64,000 nt of DNA from Trinickia soli (GTDB taxonomy: Bacteria > Pseudomonadota > Gammaproteobacteria > Burkholderiales > Burkholderiaceae): NCBI RefSeq assembly GCF_002879855.1, contig NZ_PNYB01000004.1, forward strand, positions 62,001-126,000, written 5' to 3'. Made by a program: the position numbers and the translations under genes. Positions 19,083 through 26,574 of this stretch are shown here, in pieces. Within the stretch, counting starts at the first letter, position 1, and every line of letters begins with the position of its first letter. Under the pieces are notes generated by a model. The model did no database searches. It was not told the origin of the DNA and saw only the letters and a program-made list of their open reading frames with translations.

Positions 19083-19126
19083 ATTGTATATACATACTTG
19101 ACTGTATGTAAAATAGCGTCTGTTAC
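19083..19126. promoter_or_regulatory. Divergent promoters of the efflux operon and its TetR gene
   Basis: The 414-bp gap between the adaptor and TetR coding regions contains no gene. Minus-strand promoter: TTTACA (complement of 19107-19112), 18 bp, TACAAT (complement of 19083-19088), reading into the adaptor gene. Plus-strand promoter: TTGACT (19098-19103), 17 bp, TGTTAC (19121-19126), reading into tetR. The two promoters share the same AT-rich island and both overlap the operator at 19091-19110, so one bound repressor would block both. The boxes were picked by eye. Confidence 0.55.
19091..19110. promoter_or_regulatory. AcrR/TetR-type operator
   Basis: This is a perfect inverted repeat, TACATAC (19091-19097) and GTATGTA (19104-19110), separated by 6 bp. 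The half-sites are identical to those of the E. coli AcrR operator upstream of acrAB, which has a 10-bp centre. It lies between the efflux adaptor and its divergent TetR regulator, overlapping both predicted promoters. This is the expected autoregulatory arrangement. Confidence 0.8.
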
Positions 19127-19235
19127 ACAAGATTCCAGGCCCGCTCCGCCCTTGCTGTGTTTCAGGCAAAGCCGCGGCGGCGGCACCGGTAGCGGCCGGA
19201 GACCCGCTTCAACGCCCGCCCGCGGGCCTCGCCAA

Positions 19236-19904
19236 ATGGTCAGACGAACGAAGGAAGAAGCCCTGCAGACGCGCGACCGCATTCTCGATGCGGCCGAGCA
19301 GGCTTTTTACGACAAGGGCGTATCGCGCACGTCGCTGGCGGACATCGCCGCGCAGGCGGGGGTGACGCGTGGCGCAATCTATTGGCACTTCGCGAACAAG
19401 GGGGATGTGTTCACGGCGATGTTCGATCGCGTGCTGCTGCCGCTGGACGAGCTAGGCGCCCGGCCAGCCGACGTCAACGACGACGATCCGCTCGCGCGCC
19501 TCACCGCAGTGTTGAAATGGTGCTTGCATGCCGCATCGAACGACGCGCGACGGCGACGCGTATTCGACATCCTGTTTCTCAAATGCGAGTTCGTCGAAGA
19601 GATGGGGCCTGTGAAAGAGCGGCATCAGACGAGCATGCGCGAAGGGGTCGGCAAGATCGAGCAGGATCTGATGCTCGCGGTCGAGAAGGCGCAGTTGCCG
19701 GCCGATCTCGATACGCATCGCAGCGCGCTTTATTTGCACGCCGTCGTCGGCGGGTGTCTGCGCGATACCTTGCTGCTGCCGGCACCGGTCGGATTCGCTT
19801 CGCACACCGACGCAATCATCGACGCCTGCATCGATGCCCTTCGTGCAAGCCCGGCGTTGCGCAAAGCGCCCGCAGGCGTGAGCAGCGAACCGCGGCCGCG
19901 CTAG
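19236..19904 (+). CDS. TetR/AcrR family repressor of the efflux operon (BpeR-like)
   Basis: This is a DNA-binding repressor that would sense pump substrates and control the divergent efflux operon. The ATG at 19236 gives MVRRTKEEALQTRDRIL, which aligns with AcrR/TtgR starts; the frame is open for 46 more codons upstream but these look non-coding. The HTH is SLADIAAQAGVTRGAIYWHF (residues about 33-52), the AcrR signature. The C-terminal ligand domain belongs to the TetR_C_2 type. The stop overlaps the stop of the convergent gene by 3 bp, with no terminator between them. Confidence 0.92.
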   Translation: MVRRTKEEALQTRDRILDAAEQAFYDKGVSRTSLADIAAQAGVTRGAIYWHFANKGDVFTAMFDRVLLPLDELGARPADVNDDDPLARLTAVLKWCLHAASNDARRRRVFDILFLKCEFVEEMGPVKERHQTSMREGVGKIEQDLMLAVEKAQLPADLDTHRSALYLHAVVGGCLRDTLLLPAPVGFASHTDAIIDACIDALRASPALRKAPAGVSSEPRPR

Positions 19905-20914
19905 AAATTGCGGGCGAGGCCGACCATGAACATGTCCTGGTCTTTGTCGTTGCCCGTCGCGACCCGATTGAAGCGCACCGCGGCGGCCCAATCCTTCGTG
20001 ACCTGATAGGTCAGCTGAGCGCTCAGCAATGCATTGACCCGCGTCTTGCCCGACACTTCGTCCCGGTCGTACGAGACATAGGGGCCGGCGCCTGCCGATA
20101 ATGTCCAGCCGCCCTTGATCGGCGCGACATACCAGAGTTGAGCGGCGCCGCCGCGTCTTCCCGCCACGCCGTTGTTACCCTCGTAGACGAAGCTGGCCGA
20201 ATACGCCCACGCGTTGTCGATCGGCCGCTTCACTTCGACCATGTAGCCTTTTTCCATCGGCACTTGGGGATGGTTCGTCTGCGAGGTCCCGGCCCAGATG
20301 CTGACCTGCGTCCGGCCGTCCGACACCGCCGGGCTCGGATCGCCGCCGAAGTCCGAGCCGATGCCGAACAGCACGGCGTCGGAATTGAAGCCGCGGATCA
20401 TCTGGACGTGGTTGTACTGCAGCTTCACGAAGAAGCCGTTCGGCACGAGGTAGTAGCGCACGGCCGCGGAGGCGCGCAGGCCCCATCGCTTTTCATTGCG
20501 GGGAGCGCCGTCGACATGCGTCGTGTCCATGCCGAAGTAGGGTCCCGCGGACAACTCGAACGCGACGCGATCGCCAAGCGGCCAACGAAAGGAGCCGAGC
20601 GCCGCGAAACCATCGCGGTGGTGGTCCGTCGGGTGCCCCTCGTTCAGATAGACCACGTACGCAGAGAAATAGTCCGTCAGAACGTCGCCGAACCCGAGCT
20701 CATAGGCACGCCAACGCATGTCGCCGCCCCGGCTCGCGCTTCCGTCGCCATATACCGCGTACGCATTGATCGTTCGTTGCGCCGGTTTGAACGATACCGG
20801 CAAGGCGCTCGCGCTGTCGTCGGCGCGCGCGACGTTGAAGTTCGCCATGGCGGACAGCCCGGCGATAACGGTTGTAAGCACAACGCGGGAATCAAGGCGA
20901 TGACGCTTTCTCAT
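19901..20914 (-). CDS. Predicted outer-membrane beta-barrel protein of unknown function
   Basis: I do not recognise the family. The start at 20914 is preferred because AGGGGGG lies just upstream; an in-frame ATG at 20938 precedes that SD. The 337-aa product has a signal peptide ending near NVARA|DD. It continues as alternating polar/aromatic strands and ends GLARNF, with the terminal Phe typical of BAM-assembled barrels. Segments such as YELGFGDVLTDYFSAYVVYLN and WGLRASAAVRYYLVPNGF show amphipathic strand spacing. It could be a transporter-like or lipid-A-modifying barrel, but no catalytic signature is evident. It may be co-transcribed with the hydrolase 144 bp upstream. Confidence 0.6.
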   Translation of the reverse strand: MRKRHRLDSRVVLTTVIAGLSAMANFNVARADDSASALPVSFKPAQRTINAYAVYGDGSASRGGDMRWRAYELGFGDVLTDYFSAYVVYLNEGHPTDHHRDGFAALGSFRWPLGDRVAFELSAGPYFGMDTTHVDGAPRNEKRWGLRASAAVRYYLVPNGFFVKLQYNHVQMIRGFNSDAVLFGIGSDFGGDPSPAVSDGRTQVSIWAGTSQTNHPQVPMEKGYMVEVKRPIDNAWAYSASFVYEGNNGVAGRRGGAAQLWYVAPIKGGWTLSAGAGPYVSYDRDEVSGKTRVNALLSAQLTYQVTKDWAAAVRFNRVATGNDKDQDMFMVGLARNF

Positions 20915-21058
20915 TTGGCCCCCCCTGTAACCGGACATCGCGAAATGCGGGTTCGGTGTCTCGGAGTATAGGAAGGCGCGGTCAAAGATCGAAGCTGCCG
21001 CTTGACCGCTCCGTCGCTTTATCGTCCGCCAGCGAACATCCGGGCCTCGAATGCGACC

Positions 21059-21697
21059 TCAGGCGGCAACAGCCGGGCGCGAGCGCGCCTTCTTGTTCGA
21101 CGCCGCAATCGATCCGCCCGCCAGCGGCTCGCCGGCCTTGACCGCCGCGATCCAATCGTCCGTGCTGACGACCGCCGCAAAGCGCGCTTGCATCACCACC
21201 GTAAAGGCGCGATAGATCTCTTCGGCACTGGCATAACCCGCGTCGTTTTCATAGGGCACGGCGCCCGTCGCGTCGTTCAGATACTCGACCTTCAGCCCGG
21301 CATGCGACGCATGCAGCACCGTGGAGATGTTGCAGTTCTGCGTCATGTACCCGGTAACGGACAACGTATCGATCTGGTGCGCGGCGAGCCAATCGGCGAG
21401 GTCCGTGCCGGCGAACGCGCTCGGCAAAGTCTTCTCGATGAGATGGTCGTAGGGACGGCTTGCCACGACCGGATGCAGTGCAGCGCCATCGGACCCGCGC
21501 GCAAACAGCGGCGACGTGGCCGGCGACACATGCTGAACGACGATCACGGGCACCGAATTCGCCCGTGCCGCATCGATCGCGCGACCGACGGCGGCGAGCG
21601 AGTCTTGCACAGGCGGGTATTCGATCGGCAGATCGCCGGTGACGTATTCGTTTTGCACGTCGATGACGATCAGTGCGCGGCGCGGGGACGTGGTCAT
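21059..21697 (-). CDS. Cysteine hydrolase, isochorismatase-like family
   Basis: This is a cytosolic amidohydrolase of the isochorismatase/nicotinamidase superfamily. The ATG at 21697 has AAGGA at SD distance; an upstream in-frame ATG (21727) adds only an Arg/Lys-rich stretch. The catalytic triad is recognisable: Asp in VIDVQNEY, Lys in IEKTLPSAF, and Cys in TGYMTQNCNI, where the cis-peptide preceding the Cys region is also conserved. At 212 aa it has family length. The natural substrate cannot be read from sequence. It is divergent from an AraC/GlxA-type regulator, a common pairing in which the regulator controls the hydrolase. Confidence 0.85.
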   Translation of the reverse strand: MTTSPRRALIVIDVQNEYVTGDLPIEYPPVQDSLAAVGRAIDAARANSVPVIVVQHVSPATSPLFARGSDGAALHPVVASRPYDHLIEKTLPSAFAGTDLADWLAAHQIDTLSVTGYMTQNCNISTVLHASHAGLKVEYLNDATGAVPYENDAGYASAEEIYRAFTVVMQARFAAVVSTDDWIAAVKAGEPLAGGSIAASNKKARSRPAVAA

Positions 21698-21934
21698 GGC
21701 TCGATTCCTTTTTGATCTTCGCTTCAAGGTTGAGGTGCCGCCGCCTCGCTGCCGCTTGTCGGCTTATCCGCGTGGCGTCGGGATGAGTGCCATTGTTCCC
21801 GGATCGCGGGGGCCACGACAGTGGCCCTGAAGCCAGATATCGATACAATCGGGCCAATGCGCGAACCTGGCCATTTCGCCCATCTTTCGCCCATCATTTA
21901 GCCCTTCTCGTCCTGATTGAGTTCGGAGGTCGCC

Positions 21935-22915
21935 TTGACGCCCGTGGCAAGCTCACCCGATCGCCCGCCTGTCGTCGCCGCCGTCGCGTTCGACGGCATC
22001 AGCCCGTTTCATTTGTCCGTCCCTTGCATCGTCTTCGGCGAGGATTACGGCGTCGGCGGCGTGCCGCGTTTCGACCTGCGCGTGTGCGCCGCGGAGCCCT
22101 GCACATTGCGTACGACGGCCGGATTCACGATCGAGGCGCAGCACGGACTGGAAGCGATCGAAGCAGCCGATATCGTGATCGTGCCCAGTTGGCGAGACCC
22201 GTTCCAGCCCCCCGGCGACGCGCTCGTGGGCGCGCTGCGCGCGGCTCACGCGCGCGGCGCACAGATGGTCGGGCTGTGCCTCGGTGCATTCGTGCTGGCT
22301 GCCGCGGGGATCCTCGATGGTCGCCCGGCGACGACCCATTGGGCCTGGGCGCAGACTTTCGCTCGCCGCTTCCCTGCCATTCGGGTCGACGCCGCGGTGC
22401 TTTATGTCGACGACGGCGACGTGCTCACGTCGGCCGGCACGGCTGCCAGCCTCGATTGCTGCCTGCATCTGCTGCGCCGTCGCTGCGGGGCGCGCGCGGC
22501 CAACTATGTCGCGCGGCGCCTCGTCGTGCCTCCGCATCGGCAGGGCAATCAAGCGCAATTCGTCGAGCAACCCGTGAGTGTCAACGCACGTGACGAGCGT
22601 CTATCGGCCTTGCTGGAATGGGTGCAACTGAACCTGCGCGAACCGCATTCGCTCGATTCGCTCGCGCAGCGCGTTTTGATGAGCCGGCGCACGTTCACGC
22701 GACGCTTCAAGCAGGCGACGGGCACGACAGTCGGGGCTTGGCTCCTCGGGGCGCGTCTATCGCACGCGCAGCAGTTGCTCGAAACGACCGGCGAAAGCGT
22801 CGACAGCATCGCGGCAGCGGCGGGTTTCGGCTCGGCCGTCTCGCTGCGTCAGCATTTCGCCGACGCATTCAAGACGTCGCCGTCGAGTTATCGAAGGGAA
22901 TTTCGGGCGGCGTGA
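21935..22915 (+). CDS. GlxA-type AraC family regulator with DJ-1/PfpI domain
   Basis: This is a transcriptional activator with an N-terminal DJ-1/PfpI-like sensing domain (residues about 15-190, including GLCLGAFVLAAAGILDGR) and a C-terminal AraC HTH pair. HTH 1 is around LDSLAQRVLMSRRTFTRRF; HTH 2 is VDSIAAAAGFGSAVSLRQHF. No ATG is suitably placed. The TTG at 21935 is chosen because GGAGG (21925-21929) lies 5 bases before it; a TTG at 21917 would add six residues. It probably regulates the divergent cysteine hydrolase gene, whose start lies about 240 bp away. Confidence 0.85.
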   Translation: MTPVASSPDRPPVVAAVAFDGISPFHLSVPCIVFGEDYGVGGVPRFDLRVCAAEPCTLRTTAGFTIEAQHGLEAIEAADIVIVPSWRDPFQPPGDALVGALRAAHARGAQMVGLCLGAFVLAAAGILDGRPATTHWAWAQTFARRFPAIRVDAAVLYVDDGDVLTSAGTAASLDCCLHLLRRRCGARAANYVARRLVVPPHRQGNQAQFVEQPVSVNARDERLSALLEWVQLNLREPHSLDSLAQRVLMSRRTFTRRFKQATGTTVGAWLLGARLSHAQQLLETTGESVDSIAAAAGFGSAVSLRQHFADAFKTSPSSYRREFRAA

Positions 22916-23028
22916 CGAGATGCCGAAGATGACGATCCCGATGGTGGCGCATCGGCGAGCCATGCCGCCCCACCGCCGCGATCAGTTTGCGCACACTTTA
23001 GGCGCGCCTTCACGATGCTGCGTCCGGC

Positions 23029-23808
23029 TCAGGCAAGCCAATGCGACGCATAGAGCAGCGCGGCGACGAGCACGATAGCGGCGACCCAGGCCCAAGCGGG
23101 CATAACCTGCGGAGCCGATGCACGCTCGAGTCCATGCGCGTGGCGCGGCGATGCCAGCGTGCCGGCCGCTCGACCGCCGATCGAAGTCGTCGCGTGATGG
23201 TCCCACGACTTGCGCCCAAGGCCGGCGACATTGATCGGCCGCAGAAACACGTGTTGGCGACGCGCGCCGCTCGCCGTCCGATTCGCGCGCTTGCCGTGCT
23301 TGGCCTCCACGACCGCACAAAACTCGGCAAAGAAATCGTCGGCGAGATCGTGCAGTGCGTTTTCGATCTGGCGTGGCGGCAAGCCGGCAAGCGGGCCGGT
23401 CAGCGTCGCCCACACGGAATAATCGATGCGCGTGCCGCTCGCTTCGCTGCGCTCTTCGCCCGCTGTGCCGTCCTCGCGCAGGACGATATCGATCTGGCCG
23501 CGCAGCGAACCGACGCCCGTTGCGCACGCCTTGAAGTTCAACGTGCGATGCAACGATTCGGCACCCTCCTGCCCCGCGACGGCGGCCGGGGCCGGGTGCG
23601 TATCGACGCTCGCCAGATGTGCGCGCACTTCGTAGTGGGCGCGAAGCGGCCCGAGCGGCACCGTCAGCGTCAGCGCATACTCGCCGCTCGGCAGCCGCGT
23701 GAACGCCTCGCAGTTTTCGAGGCTCGCGCGCAACAGCGCGATGTCTTGCAAAGCCTCCCGGACCGCTGACGGGGCGAGCGGGATACGCAGCGCATCGGTC
23801 AATTCCAT
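23029..23808 (-). CDS. CoxG-like SRPBCC protein with C-terminal membrane anchor
   Basis: This 259-aa protein has an N-terminal START-like SRPBCC fold as in CoxG (carbon monoxide dehydrogenase subunit G family). The visible motif is the GPLAGLPPRQIENALHDLADDF region near residue 140. A low-complexity stretch and a final hydrophobic helix (PAWAWVAAIVLVAALLYASHWLA) anchor it in the inner membrane. No CO-dehydrogenase genes are nearby, so a role in molybdenum-enzyme insertion is not supported here. It precedes a convergent AraC gene and is 28 bp downstream of the DUF427 gene, possibly an operon. Confidence 0.7.
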   Translation of the reverse strand: MELTDALRIPLAPSAVREALQDIALLRASLENCEAFTRLPSGEYALTLTVPLGPLRAHYEVRAHLASVDTHPAPAAVAGQEGAESLHRTLNFKACATGVGSLRGQIDIVLREDGTAGEERSEASGTRIDYSVWATLTGPLAGLPPRQIENALHDLADDFFAEFCAVVEAKHGKRANRTASGARRQHVFLRPINVAGLGRKSWDHHATTSIGGRAAGTLASPRHAHGLERASAPQVMPAWAWVAAIVLVAALLYASHWLA

Positions 23809-23836
23809 GGCGGCTCCTCCGTGCCCCTCACGTCGA

Positions 23837-24202
23837 CTAAGACGTCTGGTCGATCCGATCGACGCGCGACGAATAAAACGCGAGGCAACCCTTGATCGCT
23901 TCCGCGCCCGGCAACGGAGCTTCGTAGCTCCAGGCGGCGTCTACCACGGGACCATCCTCTTCGGTCAGCAAGTGGAAGTAGCACGCATCGCCCTTATACG
24001 GACAGTGCGAGGCGCTTTCCGACCGCTGCAGGCGCGACATATTGACGTCTTCGCGCGGGAAGTAAAAGACGTCGGGCAAACCCGATTCCCGCAACGTCAG
24101 GCCACGGCTCGTATCGGCAATCGTGATGCCGCAGTGGATAACCCGCAGGCGATGACGGTTCGGCTCGATCTCGATTCGATGTGCCACATCGGCATTGGTC
24201 AT
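23837..24202 (-). CDS. DUF427 domain protein
   Basis: This is a conserved small cytosolic protein of unknown function. The start at 24202 has AAGGA at SD distance; an in-frame ATG at 24262 would add 20 residues with no signal. The 121-aa product carries the DUF427 hallmarks: the segment with VFYFPREDVNMS, and ASHCPYKGDACYFHL with the conserved Cys-Pro-Tyr-Lys-Gly. The DAAWSYEAPLPGAEAIKGCLAFY segment is also typical. It is followed by the CoxG-like gene. Confidence 0.82.
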   Translation of the reverse strand: MTNADVAHRIEIEPNRHRLRVIHCGITIADTSRGLTLRESGLPDVFYFPREDVNMSRLQRSESASHCPYKGDACYFHLLTEEDGPVVDAAWSYEAPLPGAEAIKGCLAFYSSRVDRIDQTS

Positions 24203-24250
24203 GGCAGTTCCTTTCGCAAGGCGCATGCCGGGTGCCCGTGTGCAACGCAC

Positions 24251-24317
24251 AAAAAAAGCCACGAGCGGGCGCCCGTGGCTGCATTATCAACGAAACCGGG
24301 GCCGTGTGCGCGGCCCC
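24251..24317 (-). terminator. Tandem hairpin terminator
   Basis: Two hairpins lie just after the stop of the gene at 24324. The first pairs GGGGCCG (24298-24304) with CGGCCCC (24311-24317). The second pairs AGCCACG (24257-24263) with CGTGGCT (24274-24280) and is followed on the minus strand by a U-run (24251-24257). The second is a good intrinsic terminator for the minus-strand gene. Confidence 0.75.
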
Positions 24318-24323
24318 GTCTCG

Positions 24324-24815
24324 TTACTCCGTGTTCCAGTGAAAATCCGCGCGCGCGCCCGGCGATTTCGTGACCTGCACCTGGCGCGTCTGCGCCTGGT
24401 CCTTGTACTGCGCATGGACGGTGTACCGGCCCGGTGGCAGCTTGACGAGCATGTACGGACCGAGCGCATCGGCCTTGAGGACGTCCGCGTCATGCGGGCC
24501 GACGATGCGCACGTGGACGTCCGCGAGGTAGTCCGCGCCGGGGCCCGTAAAGCGCATGGCGAGCGGCCATTGATGTTCGGCCTGTTTGAGCGCGGTCGAT
24601 TCGTCGCTGCCGACGCCACCCGACACATAGGCAATGTCGCCTTGGTGTTGAATTTGCGGCATGCCGCCGCCGTTCTGGTTTCCCGCACTCGTCATATCGG
24701 TCGTCGTCCCGCCGACGGTGTCCGAGGCCTGCGCGAATGCACCGGCCGTCAAGCCGAGCGACATCGCCGCCAACGCTGCGGCGAGCACGGTTTTCTTGCT
24801 GGTTCGCGTGTTCAT
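24324..24815 (-). CDS. Secreted carboxypeptidase-regulatory-like protein
   Basis: This is a 163-aa exported protein of unknown role. It has a clear signal peptide (KKTVLAAALAAMSLGLTAGAFA with AQAS after it) and a Thr/Gly/Asn-rich linker. A single beta-sandwich domain follows, resembling bacterial carboxypeptidase-regulatory/transthyretin-like modules (PPGRYTVHAQYKDQAQTRQV). Such modules often bind or sit next to glycans or peptides in the envelope. It is preceded by a 169-bp gap after the divergently placed degP end, so it has its own promoter, and is followed by a strong terminator. Confidence 0.6.
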   Translation of the reverse strand: MNTRTSKKTVLAAALAAMSLGLTAGAFAQASDTVGGTTTDMTSAGNQNGGGMPQIQHQGDIAYVSGGVGSDESTALKQAEHQWPLAMRFTGPGADYLADVHVRIVGPHDADVLKADALGPYMLVKLPPGRYTVHAQYKDQAQTRQVQVTKSPGARADFHWNTE

Positions 24816-24984
24816 AGCTTCGCTCCTTCAAGTTGCGCGCCCGTTGCCTGACCCATGCATACGGTTCGACAACCGCGGCGCTCACAGGGAACAGACAAGC
24901 AATTGCCGTTCCCGCTTGGCGCCCGCCCGAACGGGGCGGGCGGGCGCCAAGCCGACGCACGCCGGCGTCACAACCCACAAATCG

Positions 24985-26481
24985 TCAGCCGAGATCGACA
25001 GGGACGAAGATTTGCGCGTTGTCGCGTTGGATCAACAGCGCGACGCTGTTGCCGGCCTTCGAAATCACTTGCCGCAGTTGGTCGACGGACGTCACGGGCC
25101 GGCCGTTGACGGCAAGAATGACGTCGCCGGGCTGGATGCCCGCGCTGGCGGCCGGGCCGCTCGATTGCTGCACGAGCAGCCCGTGCGTGAGCGACGTGCC
25201 GTTGCGCTCTTGCGGCGTGAGCGGCCGGACCGCCACGCCCAGGCGCCCTTGTTCGGTCGCTTTGGCGCCACTATCGGCCACCTTCGTATCGCCGAGCGAA
25301 GCGAGCGTCACGGTGATCTGCTTCTTGCTCTTGTCGCGCCAGACGTCGAGCGTCGCCTTCGTGCCCGGCTTCATGCTGGCGATTTGCGACGGCAGATCGG
25401 TCGAGTCGTTCACAGCCGTGCCGTTGACGGCCAGAATGACGTCGCCCGCCTGCAAGCCCGCCTTCGCGGCCGGGCCGCCCGGATCGACGGAGCTGACCAG
25501 CGCGCCGACGGGCTTTTGCAGACCGAACGAATCGGCCAATGTCTGATTCACGCCTTGCACCGCAACGCCCAGCCGGCCGCGGCTCACATGGCCCGTCTTC
25601 ACGAGTTCATCCTTCACGCGCATCGCTTCGTCGATCGGGATCGCGAACGAAAGCCCCTGGAAGCCGCCCGTCTGCGAATAGATCATCGAGTTGATGCCGA
25701 TCACCTGCCCCTGCAGGTTGAACAGCGGGCCGCCCGAATTGCCGGGGTTGACCGGCACGTCAGTCTGGATGAACGGCGTGTAGTTCTCGTTCGGCAGCGA
25801 ACGCGCCTTCGCGCTGATGATGCCCGAGGTGACGGTGTTGTCGAACCCGTACGGCGAACCGATCGCAACGACCCATTGGCCGACCTTGCTCTGGCTCGGG
25901 TCCCCGATCTTGACGGTCGGCAGGTTCGACGCGCTGATCTTGAGCACCGCCACGTCCGACTGCTTGTCGGCGCCGACCACCTTCGCGCGGAATTCGCGCT
26001 TGTCGGTGAGCTTGACCGTTACCACGTTGGCGCCGTCGACGACGTGCGCATTGGTCAGAATATAGCCGTCGTTGCTGATGATGAAGCCGGAGCCGAGACT
26101 CGCGCTGGGCGTGTCGTCCTGCCCGCCGCCCTCGTCGCCGCCTCCGCCGTTGAAGCCGGGGAATTGGCCGTAAAAGCGTTTGAAGAACTGATAGAACGGA
26201 TCGTTCGGATCGACGGGCAATTGCTGCATCGACCGGTGCGTCGTCTGCTTCACGACATGCTTCGCGCTGATATTGACCACGGCCGGCCCGTAGGTTTCCA
26301 CGAGCCCGGAGAAGTCGGGGATCCCCGTCTTCGCCGCCGCCTCCGCCGGCATCAGCGCGGCGGCCTGGGCGGCCGTAATGATCTGAGGATCGGCGTGACG
26401 CGTACCGGCGACGTAGCCAGCCGAAAGCGCAGCGGCGACGGCAACCGCCACGGCGCCACGAGACAGCGTTCTTGCGTTCAT
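24985..26481 (-). CDS. degP: Periplasmic Do-family serine endoprotease DegP/MucD
   Basis: This is a quality-control protease and chaperone of the periplasm. The 498-aa product has a signal/anchor with AAALSAGYVAG, then a trypsin-like domain with a full triad: His146 in NAHVVDG, Asp176 in SDVAVLK, Ser249 in PGNSGGPLFN. Two PDZ domains follow (about residues 300-400 and 405-495). A Gly/Asp-rich loop precedes the catalytic domain. The SD GGAGG is close to the ATG. It is the third gene of a probable response regulator-kinase-degP operon and has a PmrA/QseB-like box 47-63 bp upstream of its ATG. Confidence 0.93.
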   Translation of the reverse strand: MNARTLSRGAVAVAVAAALSAGYVAGTRHADPQIITAAQAAALMPAEAAAKTGIPDFSGLVETYGPAVVNISAKHVVKQTTHRSMQQLPVDPNDPFYQFFKRFYGQFPGFNGGGGDEGGGQDDTPSASLGSGFIISNDGYILTNAHVVDGANVVTVKLTDKREFRAKVVGADKQSDVAVLKISASNLPTVKIGDPSQSKVGQWVVAIGSPYGFDNTVTSGIISAKARSLPNENYTPFIQTDVPVNPGNSGGPLFNLQGQVIGINSMIYSQTGGFQGLSFAIPIDEAMRVKDELVKTGHVSRGRLGVAVQGVNQTLADSFGLQKPVGALVSSVDPGGPAAKAGLQAGDVILAVNGTAVNDSTDLPSQIASMKPGTKATLDVWRDKSKKQITVTLASLGDTKVADSGAKATEQGRLGVAVRPLTPQERNGTSLTHGLLVQQSSGPAASAGIQPGDVILAVNGRPVTSVDQLRQVISKAGNSVALLIQRDNAQIFVPVDLG

Positions 26482-26527
26482 AGGAAAAGGCCTCCTTGCA
26501 TGGTGTGAGGCAGAGTAAAAGGGCTGA

Positions 26528-26544
26528 CTTAAAGGAGACTTAAC
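26528..26544 (+). promoter_or_regulatory. PmrA/QseB-type direct-repeat box upstream of degP
   Basis: Two CTTAA half-sites, CTTAAA (26528-26533) and CTTAAC (26539-26544), are in direct repeat with an 11-bp period (5-bp spacer). This is close to the PmrA/BasR box HTTAAD-N5-HTTAAD. It lies in the 93-bp gap between the histidine kinase and degP. The genome is GC-rich here, so two TTAA pentamers in register are unlikely by chance. Binding is inferred. Confidence 0.6.
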
Positions 26545-26574
26545 GGTGAAACGGTCCGAAGCAGGCGTCAGCCC

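Noticed and set aside
24661-26508. A 615-codon + strand frame over degP
   Set aside because: It is the shadow of degP: no recognisable domain and an Arg/Ala/Asp composition, while the minus frame has the full protease triad.
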